A stretch of DNA of 27,960 nucleotides from Christensenella sp. UBA2853 (GTDB lineage Bacteria; Bacillota; Clostridia; Christensenellales; Aristaeellaceae). Of the stretch, positions 1 to 7,287 are shown in pieces (positions within the stretch are counted from its first letter, which is position 1; every line of letters starts with the position of its first letter). The stretch is taken from positions 1 to 27,960 of the forward strand of contig DEFL01000042.1 of NCBI GenBank assembly GCA_002350845.1. The letters are read 5' to 3'. The notes beneath the pieces were generated by a model, which was not told the origin of the DNA, ran no database searches, and worked only from the letters and a program-made list of their open reading frames with translations. A program made the position numbers and the translations under genes.

Positions 1-2
1 TT

Positions 3-62
3 CAGTCGTGGGTAATTGACGACGATGGCAAATCGATCAACTACTTGACATTTATCAAGTAG
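3..62 (+). CDS. Possible 3' end of an upstream gene (partial)
   Basis: An open frame enters from the left edge and stops at TAG 60-62. It encodes a short hydrophilic tail ending in INYLTFIK. It lies 30 bases before a kinase-like start on the same strand, so it could be the last codons of a partner gene such as a small regulator, but nothing identifies the family. The last codons lie inside a perfect hairpin (37-66), so the open frame may also be fortuitous. Confidence 0.3.
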   Translation, partial: QSWVIDDDGKSINYLTFIK

Positions 63-66
63 TTGA
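37..66 (+). promoter_or_regulatory. Perfect 12-bp inverted repeat with 6-base loop
   Basis: TCAACTACTTGA (37-48) is exactly mirrored by TCAAGTAGTTGA (55-66). It overlaps the TAG at 60-62 and ends 27 bases before the kinase-like start codon at 93. There is no T-run after it on either strand, so it is not a classic terminator. It could be an operator or mRNA structure acting on the downstream gene. The structure is read directly; the role is inferred. Confidence 0.5.
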
Positions 67-92
67 ACAATATGAACAGTGGGGGTGAGACG

Positions 93-293
93 ATGAAACA
101 AATCATTCATGAAATGCAGGACATGACTTATCTGAGCTGGGCAAAAACGCGTAATTCATCCGGTATAGCCGGTTCCTTTCTGAAAGCATATGAAGAAGGA
201 ACAGAAGAAAAGACATATTACAAGCTTTCCAACTATGATGCGTGGAAAGGGATTACCGGACACGAATGCATTCGGCGCAGGATCTCCCGGTAG
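93..293 (+). pseudogene. HipA/CtkA-like protein kinase, truncated N-terminal fragment
   Basis: From ATG 93, with GGGGGTGAG upstream as ribosome site, the frame reads a start resembling HipA/CtkA-like kinases of Clostridia, with the stretches LSWAKTRNSSG, AGSFLKAYEEG and YYKLSNYD ending in GITGHEC. From memory the family runs to roughly 300 residues, with ATP-binding and catalytic residues well downstream. Here the resemblance stops near base 272 and the frame ends at 291-293 after a few unrelated residues. Only about 59 native residues remain, so the protein cannot be a working kinase. The break coincides with the end of a HAD-hydrolase fragment on the other strand. The family call rests on recognised motifs, not a search. 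Confidence 0.6.
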
Positions 294-430
294 TAGTCAA
301 GATTTGGCTTGCAGTATCCTATGTTTTCATAGGTGGTGTAAAGCTCAAAGTCCTCCGGCAACAGGCCGGCCCAATGAATACGGCTCTCGGTGGCGACCGC
401 TGGGAAGATCGGATTAGTGGCCAAAGCTAC
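272..430 (-). pseudogene. HAD-superfamily hydrolase, internal fragment
   Basis: Reading the minus strand from 430 gives VALATNPIFP, then an IHWAGL stretch, TTYEN and YCKPNLDYYREIL. These match HAD phosphatases: ATNP carries the motif II Thr and CKPN the motif III Lys. The N-terminal part with the DxD nucleophile and the C-terminal acidic motif IV are both absent. The fragment starts on the codon directly after the stop of the alpha/beta-hydrolase gene (TGA 433-431) and is in the same frame. It ends near 272, where the kinase fragment of the opposite strand begins. It has no start codon or ribosome site of its own, so it is a remnant. Confidence 0.65.
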
Positions 431-1393
431 TCAGTGATTTTTCTCCACATCCTGCCAGTTGGCATTGTGAAGGATCTCTGCGTTCTCACCGCCAAACACC
501 GTTCCAGCCTCCTCATTGCCGGTTAGCTGGAAGAGCATCCAGGCGGTCATGTATCCGTCCGAGCGCATCAGCATCTGCTCATGCTCGGCCCCGACAGCTC
601 TTGCCCGGACCTTTTGCACGTCCTCACCAATGCTGTTATAATTTGCGATCAACGACGAGAGAGGCGAGACTCCGCCATAGCTTTTTTCCGGATCATTGCC
701 GGAATCATCAGACTTGCCGGTGCCTGCAGCCATGAAATACGGAATCGTGATTTTGGAGGCATCGTACTCCCAGCCCATATTCTTGGCAAGCGTAGGATAG
801 GCGGCGCTTCCTGTAAACATAGCCTTGTAACGTGCGCCGTTTTCGTATTTTGTCACCGCGCAGATCGCCCCGGCTCCGCCCTGAGAATAGCCGATAATGC
901 CCATGCTGTCATAGTCGATCTTATCGAAAAGCACACTGTCGGAAGGCAGATCCAGCATGAAATCCAAGGTAAGGGAGGCTGTTTTCCCGTTTCCGGTCTG
1001 GCCGTCCTCGTTGCCAACCACGATAAAGCCCCAACTGGCAAGGCGTGGGAAAAATGGCTCGTAGGAGGAAGCTGGCGTCCCGCTGGCATTGACCACCATG
1101 ATCATCGGCCAGGTTTTAGCTCCGTTTTCCAATTCCCTTGGGTACCAAACACGCACTTTCCCTATGGATTTATCGGCAGAAGAAAACTCTGTATAGGCAG
1201 TATCATAGGCTCCGAGCTGGGAATACTTCATTTCCAGCGGAGCATTGGAATGGAATTTCTTGTAATAGCCCTCTACGATGTCGTTGTTTCCGTTTCCACT
1301 GGGCATCACAGACTTGATGTAATGGAATGCAGCGATACCCAGCGCAAGGAGTATCACCGCAAGAATCAATACAATTTTCAGCACTTTTTTCAT
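431..1393 (-). CDS. Membrane-anchored alpha/beta-hydrolase (chlorophyllase/dienelactone-hydrolase-like)
   Basis: A 320-residue protein. Residues 4-23 form one hydrophobic helix after MKK, predicting an N-in anchor with the enzyme outside the membrane. The fold signature is GYSQGG with Ser170 as nucleophile; Asp229, Asp230 or Asp234 after a FMAAGTG strand and His271 (AEHEQM) complete a plausible triad. Such cutinase-, chlorophyllase- or DLH-like proteins hydrolyse esters, but the substrate is not predictable here. It is the last gene of the minus-strand operon, 15 bases after the anchored pectin-acetylesterase-family gene, with a modest AGGGG ribosome site. A likely role is removal of acyl groups from a glycoside at the cell surface. 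No terminator is visible after it; the next bases are the HAD fragment. Confidence 0.8.
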   Translation of the reverse strand: MKKVLKIVLILAVILLALGIAAFHYIKSVMPSGNGNNDIVEGYYKKFHSNAPLEMKYSQLGAYDTAYTEFSSADKSIGKVRVWYPRELENGAKTWPMIMVVNASGTPASSYEPFFPRLASWGFIVVGNEDGQTGNGKTASLTLDFMLDLPSDSVLFDKIDYDSMGIIGYSQGGAGAICAVTKYENGARYKAMFTGSAAYPTLAKNMGWEYDASKITIPYFMAAGTGKSDDSGNDPEKSYGGVSPLSSLIANYNSIGEDVQKVRARAVGAEHEQMLMRSDGYMTAWMLFQLTGNEEAGTVFGGENAEILHNANWQDVEKNH

Positions 1394-1408
1394 TTTGCCC
1401 CTGCTTTC

Positions 1409-2524
1409 TTATCTTTCAAGCAACGCAAGGCCGTGACTTTTCACATCGCCGTTTACAGCGGCAAAGATCCAATCCGCAACGCTGATACCGTCCTCCAGCT
1501 TGTCAAAAACATTGCTGGATATGATGGTGTGCTGTGTGTTATGGGTTTTGGTGTCTTCGGCATGATTCCAGATATAGATCCCGATACCCGGGATATTTTC
1601 CTGCAGGCCTTTGACCATTCCCGCAAGATCCTTCTGGAACAGGTCGCCGTTTTCTTTGCTCTTTGTCATCGTGCCGGTGCGGATATACGCCTGATACTGC
1701 TGAAGCGTATCATCCCGATAGGAGCAGTCGAACAAGATCTTGATCGTATCACCGCGTTTCTCATGCAGCGCGGTCAGGCTATCCAATACCAGATTATCCG
1801 TCGTCAGTCGATTGGATATGTCCTCCGGAGATTGCCAGAGGTTCACCGCCGTCTCATGCCATCCATCATAGAGCAGCAGCGAGCTGTCCACACAGACCGT
1901 GATGTTTTTCGCGCTGGGAAAACGGTCAATCACATCGTCAGCTAGAAGAGATGTGGCAAAGCCGCCTGCAGAGAAGCCCGTTACCAGCAGGGTATCCGGT
2001 TCGCCCACATAGGACTTCATTTGCTCTACGAACGCGGCGTAATTGCTGTAGCCGGTGTGGTAGATCGTCTTTTTTCCTTCATAGACGCGTGTACCTGAAT
2101 GGAAGTCACCGGTGGCATAGGGAATCACGAGAAAGCTCCAGTCCTTGAAGGGATTGTTCTCCGCGTTGCTGCCGATTCCTCCCTGCGCCACGAAGTCCTG
2201 CCCCGTCATGTTTGTGGCATAGAACTTATTTCCGCCTTCCGAGGTATCCGGCGTAATGCTCACGCCGCCGCCAAAGAAATAGACGACGACTTTATTCTCC
2301 GCGCCTTTTTTGAAGATTCCGTGCCATTCGCTGCCGTCAGAGGATTGCGTACCCTCTACCGCCGCCTCATACCATTTTCCGATTTCCGGCTCGCCCGTCA
2401 GCTTCGGAAAGCTTTTGAGGATGGTATTTTTCAGCAAGACAAACGTACCGATCGCAAGTATAACAATGACACAACCGAGGATAAGCAGTATCTTTTTCAG
2501 TTTTCTGTGTTTTTTCTTTTCCAT
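1409..2524 (-). CDS. Membrane-anchored pectin acetylesterase family (PAE/Notum-like) esterase
   Basis: A 371-residue protein. A basic N-terminus is followed by a transmembrane helix at about 11-31, so the catalytic part should face outward. Family hallmarks are an oxyanion-hole stretch FFGGG (84-88), IPYATGDFHSG (135-144), the nucleophile in TGFSAGG (Ser185), CVDSS (211-215), Asp271 in CSYRD and His332 near the C-terminus. Related plant and bacterial enzymes (CE13-like) remove acetyl groups from galacturonan, while animal Notum removes a fatty acyl group. It is clearly paralogous to the gene at 10780-11904, which lacks the anchor. Ribosome site AAGGGAGAAGG; it starts 13 bases after the GH94 stop. 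Substrate in this operon is inferred only. Confidence 0.82.
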   Translation of the reverse strand: MEKKKHRKLKKILLILGCVIVILAIGTFVLLKNTILKSFPKLTGEPEIGKWYEAAVEGTQSSDGSEWHGIFKKGAENKVVVYFFGGGVSITPDTSEGGNKFYATNMTGQDFVAQGGIGSNAENNPFKDWSFLVIPYATGDFHSGTRVYEGKKTIYHTGYSNYAAFVEQMKSYVGEPDTLLVTGFSAGGFATSLLADDVIDRFPSAKNITVCVDSSLLLYDGWHETAVNLWQSPEDISNRLTTDNLVLDSLTALHEKRGDTIKILFDCSYRDDTLQQYQAYIRTGTMTKSKENGDLFQKDLAGMVKGLQENIPGIGIYIWNHAEDTKTHNTQHTIISSNVFDKLEDGISVADWIFAAVNGDVKSHGLALLER

Positions 2525-2537
2525 TTGACCTTCTCCC

Positions 2538-4958
2538 TTATGATCCCATGGTTACCTGAATGCTTGCATTTGTCCGGCCGCTCAGGATTATATCTGTCAG
2601 AAGCGGCACGTTCTCCCTGTCGATTCTTTTCCCATCAACCCGTATTTCTTTGACCCCGTGCTGGATGTGATCGGGGTTTTCCACTTTGATTGTCAGATGG
2701 CAGCCGCGGTAAGTGCGTTCCACGGTGAAGCCGTCCCAGTCGGCGGGGATAGACGGGTCGAGCAGCAGGCCTTTCAGCGTGGGGCGGATGCCCAGCAGAT
2801 ACTGGGTCGCCACCACGTCCATCCAGGCCGCCGTGCCGGTGACCTGGGAAACGCAGCCCCAGCCGAACTTCTCGTTGTCCTTGCCGAGCATGGTGGAGCA
2901 GTAAGCATAGGCCTCCGCGTGATAGCGTTCCACTCCAACCTTCTTGATGACCTCATTCGGAATGATCTGTTTGTAATATTTCCAGGCTCGATCACCATGG
3001 CCCAAAAGAGCTTCTGCCATGATAGCCCAGCAGTTGGCCTGACAGAAAACTCCGCCGTTTTCAGAATACCCCGCAGGCAGTCCATTGACCATGGCCGCCT
3101 CTTTGCTGGGCCAGCCGGGATAACCGGGAGTATTGAGCAGAAGGCCCATGCCGGTATCCAGCTCCCGTGCAGCACTGTCCATAGCCTCGATCTGATGCTC
3201 CTTGCAGGCGTCCGCAATCACCATCCAGCTCTGAGCGTTCAGCCAGATCCGGGCATGCTCCTGCGTGTGCGTACCAATGGGCTGAGCATCGTCATCCATG
3301 CCGCGCAGGAACCATTCTCCGTCCCAGTCGAATTGCTCCAGCGCCTTTTCCTGCTTTTCCATGAGCGTACGGAATTGATCCGCGCTCTCTCCGCGCGCCT
3401 CGGCAAGCTCCGAAAGCTGACGCAGGGCGTAGATATGCTGCTGAGAGACCATAATACTCTCGCCCTTTCCCTTTCGGCCAAAGGGACCGAGATGGTCGTT
3501 CCAGTCGGAGAAGAGGATCAGCGGCAAGTTGTGCGCGCCCAGGTGCTTTTCGGTAAAGTCCACACCGCGAAGCAGATGCTCCCACAGCGTGGCAGAACCA
3601 ACAGGCGTGACAAGATCTGTCCCGAGGAATGGGATTTCCTTATCCAGGAAGTCAAGATCGCCGGTTTCGGCAGCAATAGCGTAGGCCAGATATACCATCC
3701 AGATATGATCATCCGAGCGGGTAATATCCTGAGGCGGACGTTTTTCTTCCGGCCAGGCAGCATGAATCGCGTGGCCATCCTCCAACTGTTGGGAGGCCAG
3801 ATACCACAGCATCTCCCTGGCCCATTCCGGCTTGCGATATGCCTGGGCCAGCATGTCCTGAGCTGTATCCCTAAAGCCAATGCCGCGAACGCCGGAGGCG
3901 TCCGAACTGATGGAACGGGAATAACGGGCGGTCTGGACACTCTGCAGCGGGTTCCAGGTGTTGATCATTCGCTTGGCGTCTGCGTCGGGAAGATCGCACT
4001 GATACACTGCCAGATGCTCGCTCCACCAGCGTTGGAGCTTTGCAAACTGCCGATCCGCCTCGCCGTCTTTCCGGAGTGCAGTCAGCGTCTCGTTTGCGCC
4101 GGCAACAGCCTTGTCATAATCGGACAGAGCTCCCTTGGTTACGCCAAGGAAGAAGTGAATTTGCGTGTTCGCGCCTGCTTGCAGGCCGATGTGCGTATGT
4201 AGCGCACCGCAGGGCTCGCCGCCCTGCAAATTGGTGTTGGAGAGGCGCCCATTTTGGATTTCAACCGGATTTCTCTCATCCCGGTAATTGCCGCAGAACA
4301 CGTCCCGGTTGCAGCAGAAGGAGTCGATTCCTGCATCAGAGCCAAAGTACACCAGCGGGGATTCGTCCTTGCGCGGGTGCATCCAGGCGGTATAGGCATA
4401 GGTGATGGCCTGCAAGTCCTCGTCGAACACCGCGCGGGTATTCCACTTGAGATAATAGCCGAGGATGTTTTCCTCCCGCGCAAGATACTGGCTGAGCTCC
4501 ACATAAGCAAAGACGTCGCAGGAGATTTCCTCGCCACTTTCGTTTTCGAGCTTCAAATCCCACACCAGCGTGTCATAATCCTGCGCCATAAAGAGCTTCA
4601 AGGTGGCGGTCAGGCCGTTCTTTTTCGCGGTAAAGGTGGAGGATCCCGGCGTGTGGCAGGCCTCCCGGGAATCCACTGAGGTTTCGCACGGACGAAAAGT
4701 GGGAGACCACACAGTGCCGTCTTCCATTCGGAGATACACATAAAAGCCCGGAGAGTCAATGGGCATGTTGTAAAACCGATACCGGGTCAGGCGGAACATC
4801 ATGGGCGACAGCCACCAGGCCATGCCGCCGCCAGCCTGAGACACAAAGGCGTGCATCCTGCCGTTGGAAAGATAATTGATCCATGGCGCAGGCAGATCAA
4901 AGCGGTTAAAATTGATTATCCGCTGTTCGTCGTCAAATTGATAAGGCAGCTTATCCAT
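2538..4958 (-). CDS. GH94 family glycoside phosphorylase (cellobiose phosphorylase-like)
   Basis: An 806-residue cytosolic protein of typical GH94 length. The N-terminal beta-sandwich half (about 1-290) is followed by a helical (alpha/alpha)6 domain holding GIGFRDTAQDML (359-370) and LFSDWNDHLGPFG (482-494). The DWND motif carries the general-acid Asp of cellobiose and chitobiose phosphorylases. GTAAWMDV and LGIRPT near the C-terminus are also family marks. GH94 enzymes split a beta-glucosidic bond with phosphate, giving a sugar 1-phosphate and saving ATP. Specificity (cellobiose, laminaribiose, other beta-glucosides) cannot be read off. The start at 4958 is chosen because AAGGAGAACACC precedes it; it overlaps the end of the rhamnosidase gene by 8 bases, suggesting translational coupling. 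Confidence 0.85.
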   Translation of the reverse strand: MDKLPYQFDDEQRIINFNRFDLPAPWINYLSNGRMHAFVSQAGGGMAWWLSPMMFRLTRYRFYNMPIDSPGFYVYLRMEDGTVWSPTFRPCETSVDSREACHTPGSSTFTAKKNGLTATLKLFMAQDYDTLVWDLKLENESGEEISCDVFAYVELSQYLAREENILGYYLKWNTRAVFDEDLQAITYAYTAWMHPRKDESPLVYFGSDAGIDSFCCNRDVFCGNYRDERNPVEIQNGRLSNTNLQGGEPCGALHTHIGLQAGANTQIHFFLGVTKGALSDYDKAVAGANETLTALRKDGEADRQFAKLQRWWSEHLAVYQCDLPDADAKRMINTWNPLQSVQTARYSRSISSDASGVRGIGFRDTAQDMLAQAYRKPEWAREMLWYLASQQLEDGHAIHAAWPEEKRPPQDITRSDDHIWMVYLAYAIAAETGDLDFLDKEIPFLGTDLVTPVGSATLWEHLLRGVDFTEKHLGAHNLPLILFSDWNDHLGPFGRKGKGESIMVSQQHIYALRQLSELAEARGESADQFRTLMEKQEKALEQFDWDGEWFLRGMDDDAQPIGTHTQEHARIWLNAQSWMVIADACKEHQIEAMDSAARELDTGMGLLLNTPGYPGWPSKEAAMVNGLPAGYSENGGVFCQANCWAIMAEALLGHGDRAWKYYKQIIPNEVIKKVGVERYHAEAYAYCSTMLGKDNEKFGWGCVSQVTGTAAWMDVVATQYLLGIRPTLKGLLLDPSIPADWDGFTVERTYRGCHLTIKVENPDHIQHGVKEIRVDGKRIDRENVPLLTDIILSGRTNASIQVTMGS

Positions 4959-7287
4959 GGTGTTCTCCTTCAAAGCGATAGTTTCCGGCACTCAGCGTCT
5001 TTGCGCATCCGTCTGGCAGAGTCAGATGGGCCGTCGTTCCGTCCGGAACCGTACAGGTATAGACAAAGCTCTTTTCGTCGCGCTCCCACCGGGAACAGAT
5101 TGTTCCATACTGGGTCTTGTAGCTGCCCTCCGCCCAGGTAAGGCTGCCGCCGATGATAGGATGCAGCTCAAACTCTTTGAATCCCGGTGCGTTGAAGAGG
5201 GGACGGATGCCTGCCACATACTCAAAGAGAAACTGGCACACCGCGCCGAAGCTGTAGTGATTGAAGCTGTCCCGAAACACGTCCATGCCGTCCCAGTTTT
5301 CCAGCATTGTGGTCGCGCCAAGGGTGATCGGGTGCAGCCAGCCTGGCGCGGTGGTCTGTTCCAGGATACGAAACGCTTCATCCACCAGCCCATTGTCACA
5401 GAGCGTGGGCAGAAGATAGACGGTGGAGAGGAAGCCTGTATTCAGGTGATAGTTTGCTGCTTCCAGCTCGCGCTTGAGCTGGTTGATCACCCGCGGCTTT
5501 TTCTCTGCGCTTACCATATCCAGCGCCAAGGCACGGATATACGCTGCCTGATGTCCCCTTTGGATCTCCCCATCATCGCGAATGAGGTACTTGTCATAAG
5601 CGGCTTTTATCTTTTCAGAAAGCGCCGCATAATGCTCTGCATCCTCCGTTTTGCCAAGGATGCGCGCCATGTGAGAGAGATTATCGCAGCTGCGCTTGGT
5701 ATAAGCGGTGGCGACTTCTGGCTTACCGTACTTCGCCATATGGGTCACATAGTCCGCTGCCGTGCCTCCTTTTGCAAAGAGCTCAATGACCTCAGGCGCT
5801 GGAGGCAGCGGCTCATTCCATTCTCCATAGTGGAAGCGGGTGTCGTAGATGAAATCTCCGTCGCCGTTTGCATACCAGGGCTTGTCCGCATACAGAGGAT
5901 TTTGTTCCTTCATGCAGCGCAGGGAGAACTCGACCCACTTCTTCGCAGTGTCGTAGTGCTCCTCCAGAAAGACTCTGTCGCCATACATCAGATACATCTG
6001 ATACGGAATCCACACGGCGCTGTCGCCCCAGCCCACGCTGTCCTCACCGATGTTGCCTTCACCGGTGGGCCCGGCCAGAGCCATGGCAGAGTTCGTTGCC
6101 TGCACCGCTTTCAGCTCTTCCGGATTGTGGACACTGGAGGTGGACGGGAAGGTGATACCCACCTTGCCGGAGGGGTACTGCTCGACGGTCTGATCAACCA
6201 GCCACTTCTTGAAGAACTGCCGCACATCCATGAAATACGCCGCTGTGCGGCAGTAGATCATGGCGTCTCCCGTCCATGCGTTGCGCTCGCGGGTGGGGCA
6301 ATCCACCGGTACATCCAGGAAATTACCCTTCTGACTCCAGCGGGCATTTTCTACCAGCTTGTTGATAAGAGGATTGGAACAGCGGAAGTCGCCTGTATTC
6401 TCCATATCAGAGTAGACAGCGATCGCCTCAAAGTCCGCACTATCCGGTTCGATTCCCTCAACAAGCGCGTACCGGAAGCCGAACACGGCGAAATGCGGCG
6501 TGTACTCCTCGACCTCTGCGCCTTTGCAGATATAGGTGATCTCCTGAAATTCTGTCCTTCCGCCGTCGCAGTTGGCGGTAGAGAATTTTCCTTCCTTGTC
6601 CAGTCCTTCGCCATGCTTCAGGTGGATGACCTGACCGCGCTTGGTATTGCGAAGCGTCATATGAACATATCCTGCAAGGTTTTGTCCGAAGTCGATGACG
6701 AGCTGCCCCGCGGCGTCACGCATGGGCTTGCCCGGAAAGCGCTCCTTTTCCCGCACGGGAACGCTTTGGTTTTCGATCAGTTCACCCTCAATATGCTCGG
6801 CACAGAGGATGGATTTTTGCCAGCCGTGGGGCTCAATACGGGCGTCATAAACCTCGCCCTTTTGCAGATCCGTCCGCACGACGGGACCGAGACCGACCTC
6901 CCAGTTTTCATCCGTGGAGAGCGTTTCTGCGCTGCCATCGGTATAAAGGAGCCTCAGCTCGCCCCAGAGCGCCAATGTATAGCCGAAGTTGTTGTTCCAG
7001 CGCCACCAGCCGTCGCCCACGGTCACACACAGATCGTTATCGCCCTTCCTTAAATGGGCGGTAACATCATATTCCTGCATCTGGATGCGGTAATAGTAGC
7101 TGGTCAGACCCGGCATAAAGCGATTTTCTGTCACGCTTCTGCCATTGACCTGTGCATCATATACACCATGGGCCGAAAGACGTAAAACGGCCTTTTGCAC
7201 TTTCTGGTGCAGCTCAAATCTCCGTCTGAAAACCGGCACCAAATGATTGTCCTTATGATCCTCCGGATGACAGATCCACTTCGGCAT
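4951..7287 (-). CDS. GH78 alpha-L-rhamnosidase
   Basis: A 778-residue protein without signal peptide, so cytosolic. N-terminal beta domains contain the substrate-side GDGWWRWNN (91-99) typical of bacterial rhamnosidases. The (alpha/alpha)6 catalytic domain has DCPTRERNAWTGDA (329-342), where Glu334 fits the general acid of GH78, and GATTMLENWDG (657-667), where Glu663 fits the general base. It ends in a beta domain. The usual DCPQRDERLGW is slightly altered here (RERNAW). The enzyme inverts and releases terminal alpha-L-rhamnose from pectic oligosaccharides, flavonoid glycosides or saponins. Its ATG shares one base with the GH3 stop (TGATG), and its stop overlaps the GH94 start, so the three glycoside enzymes are likely made together. 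Confidence 0.92.
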   Translation of the reverse strand: MPKWICHPEDHKDNHLVPVFRRRFELHQKVQKAVLRLSAHGVYDAQVNGRSVTENRFMPGLTSYYYRIQMQEYDVTAHLRKGDNDLCVTVGDGWWRWNNNFGYTLALWGELRLLYTDGSAETLSTDENWEVGLGPVVRTDLQKGEVYDARIEPHGWQKSILCAEHIEGELIENQSVPVREKERFPGKPMRDAAGQLVIDFGQNLAGYVHMTLRNTKRGQVIHLKHGEGLDKEGKFSTANCDGGRTEFQEITYICKGAEVEEYTPHFAVFGFRYALVEGIEPDSADFEAIAVYSDMENTGDFRCSNPLINKLVENARWSQKGNFLDVPVDCPTRERNAWTGDAMIYCRTAAYFMDVRQFFKKWLVDQTVEQYPSGKVGITFPSTSSVHNPEELKAVQATNSAMALAGPTGEGNIGEDSVGWGDSAVWIPYQMYLMYGDRVFLEEHYDTAKKWVEFSLRCMKEQNPLYADKPWYANGDGDFIYDTRFHYGEWNEPLPPAPEVIELFAKGGTAADYVTHMAKYGKPEVATAYTKRSCDNLSHMARILGKTEDAEHYAALSEKIKAAYDKYLIRDDGEIQRGHQAAYIRALALDMVSAEKKPRVINQLKRELEAANYHLNTGFLSTVYLLPTLCDNGLVDEAFRILEQTTAPGWLHPITLGATTMLENWDGMDVFRDSFNHYSFGAVCQFLFEYVAGIRPLFNAPGFKEFELHPIIGGSLTWAEGSYKTQYGTICSRWERDEKSFVYTCTVPDGTTAHLTLPDGCAKTLSAGNYRFEGEHHG

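Noticed and set aside
581..1945. 454-codon plus-strand open frame across the two anchored esterase genes
   Set aside because: It crosses the boundary between two well-supported minus-strand genes and shows no recognisable domain.
2658..4202. 514-codon plus-strand open frame opposite GH94
   Set aside because: It is a shadow of the GH94 gene, without motif or ribosome site.
4957..7053. 698-codon open frame on the plus strand opposite GH78
   Set aside because: The minus-strand frame carries the full GH78 motif set and is coupled to its neighbours. The plus frame has no motif.
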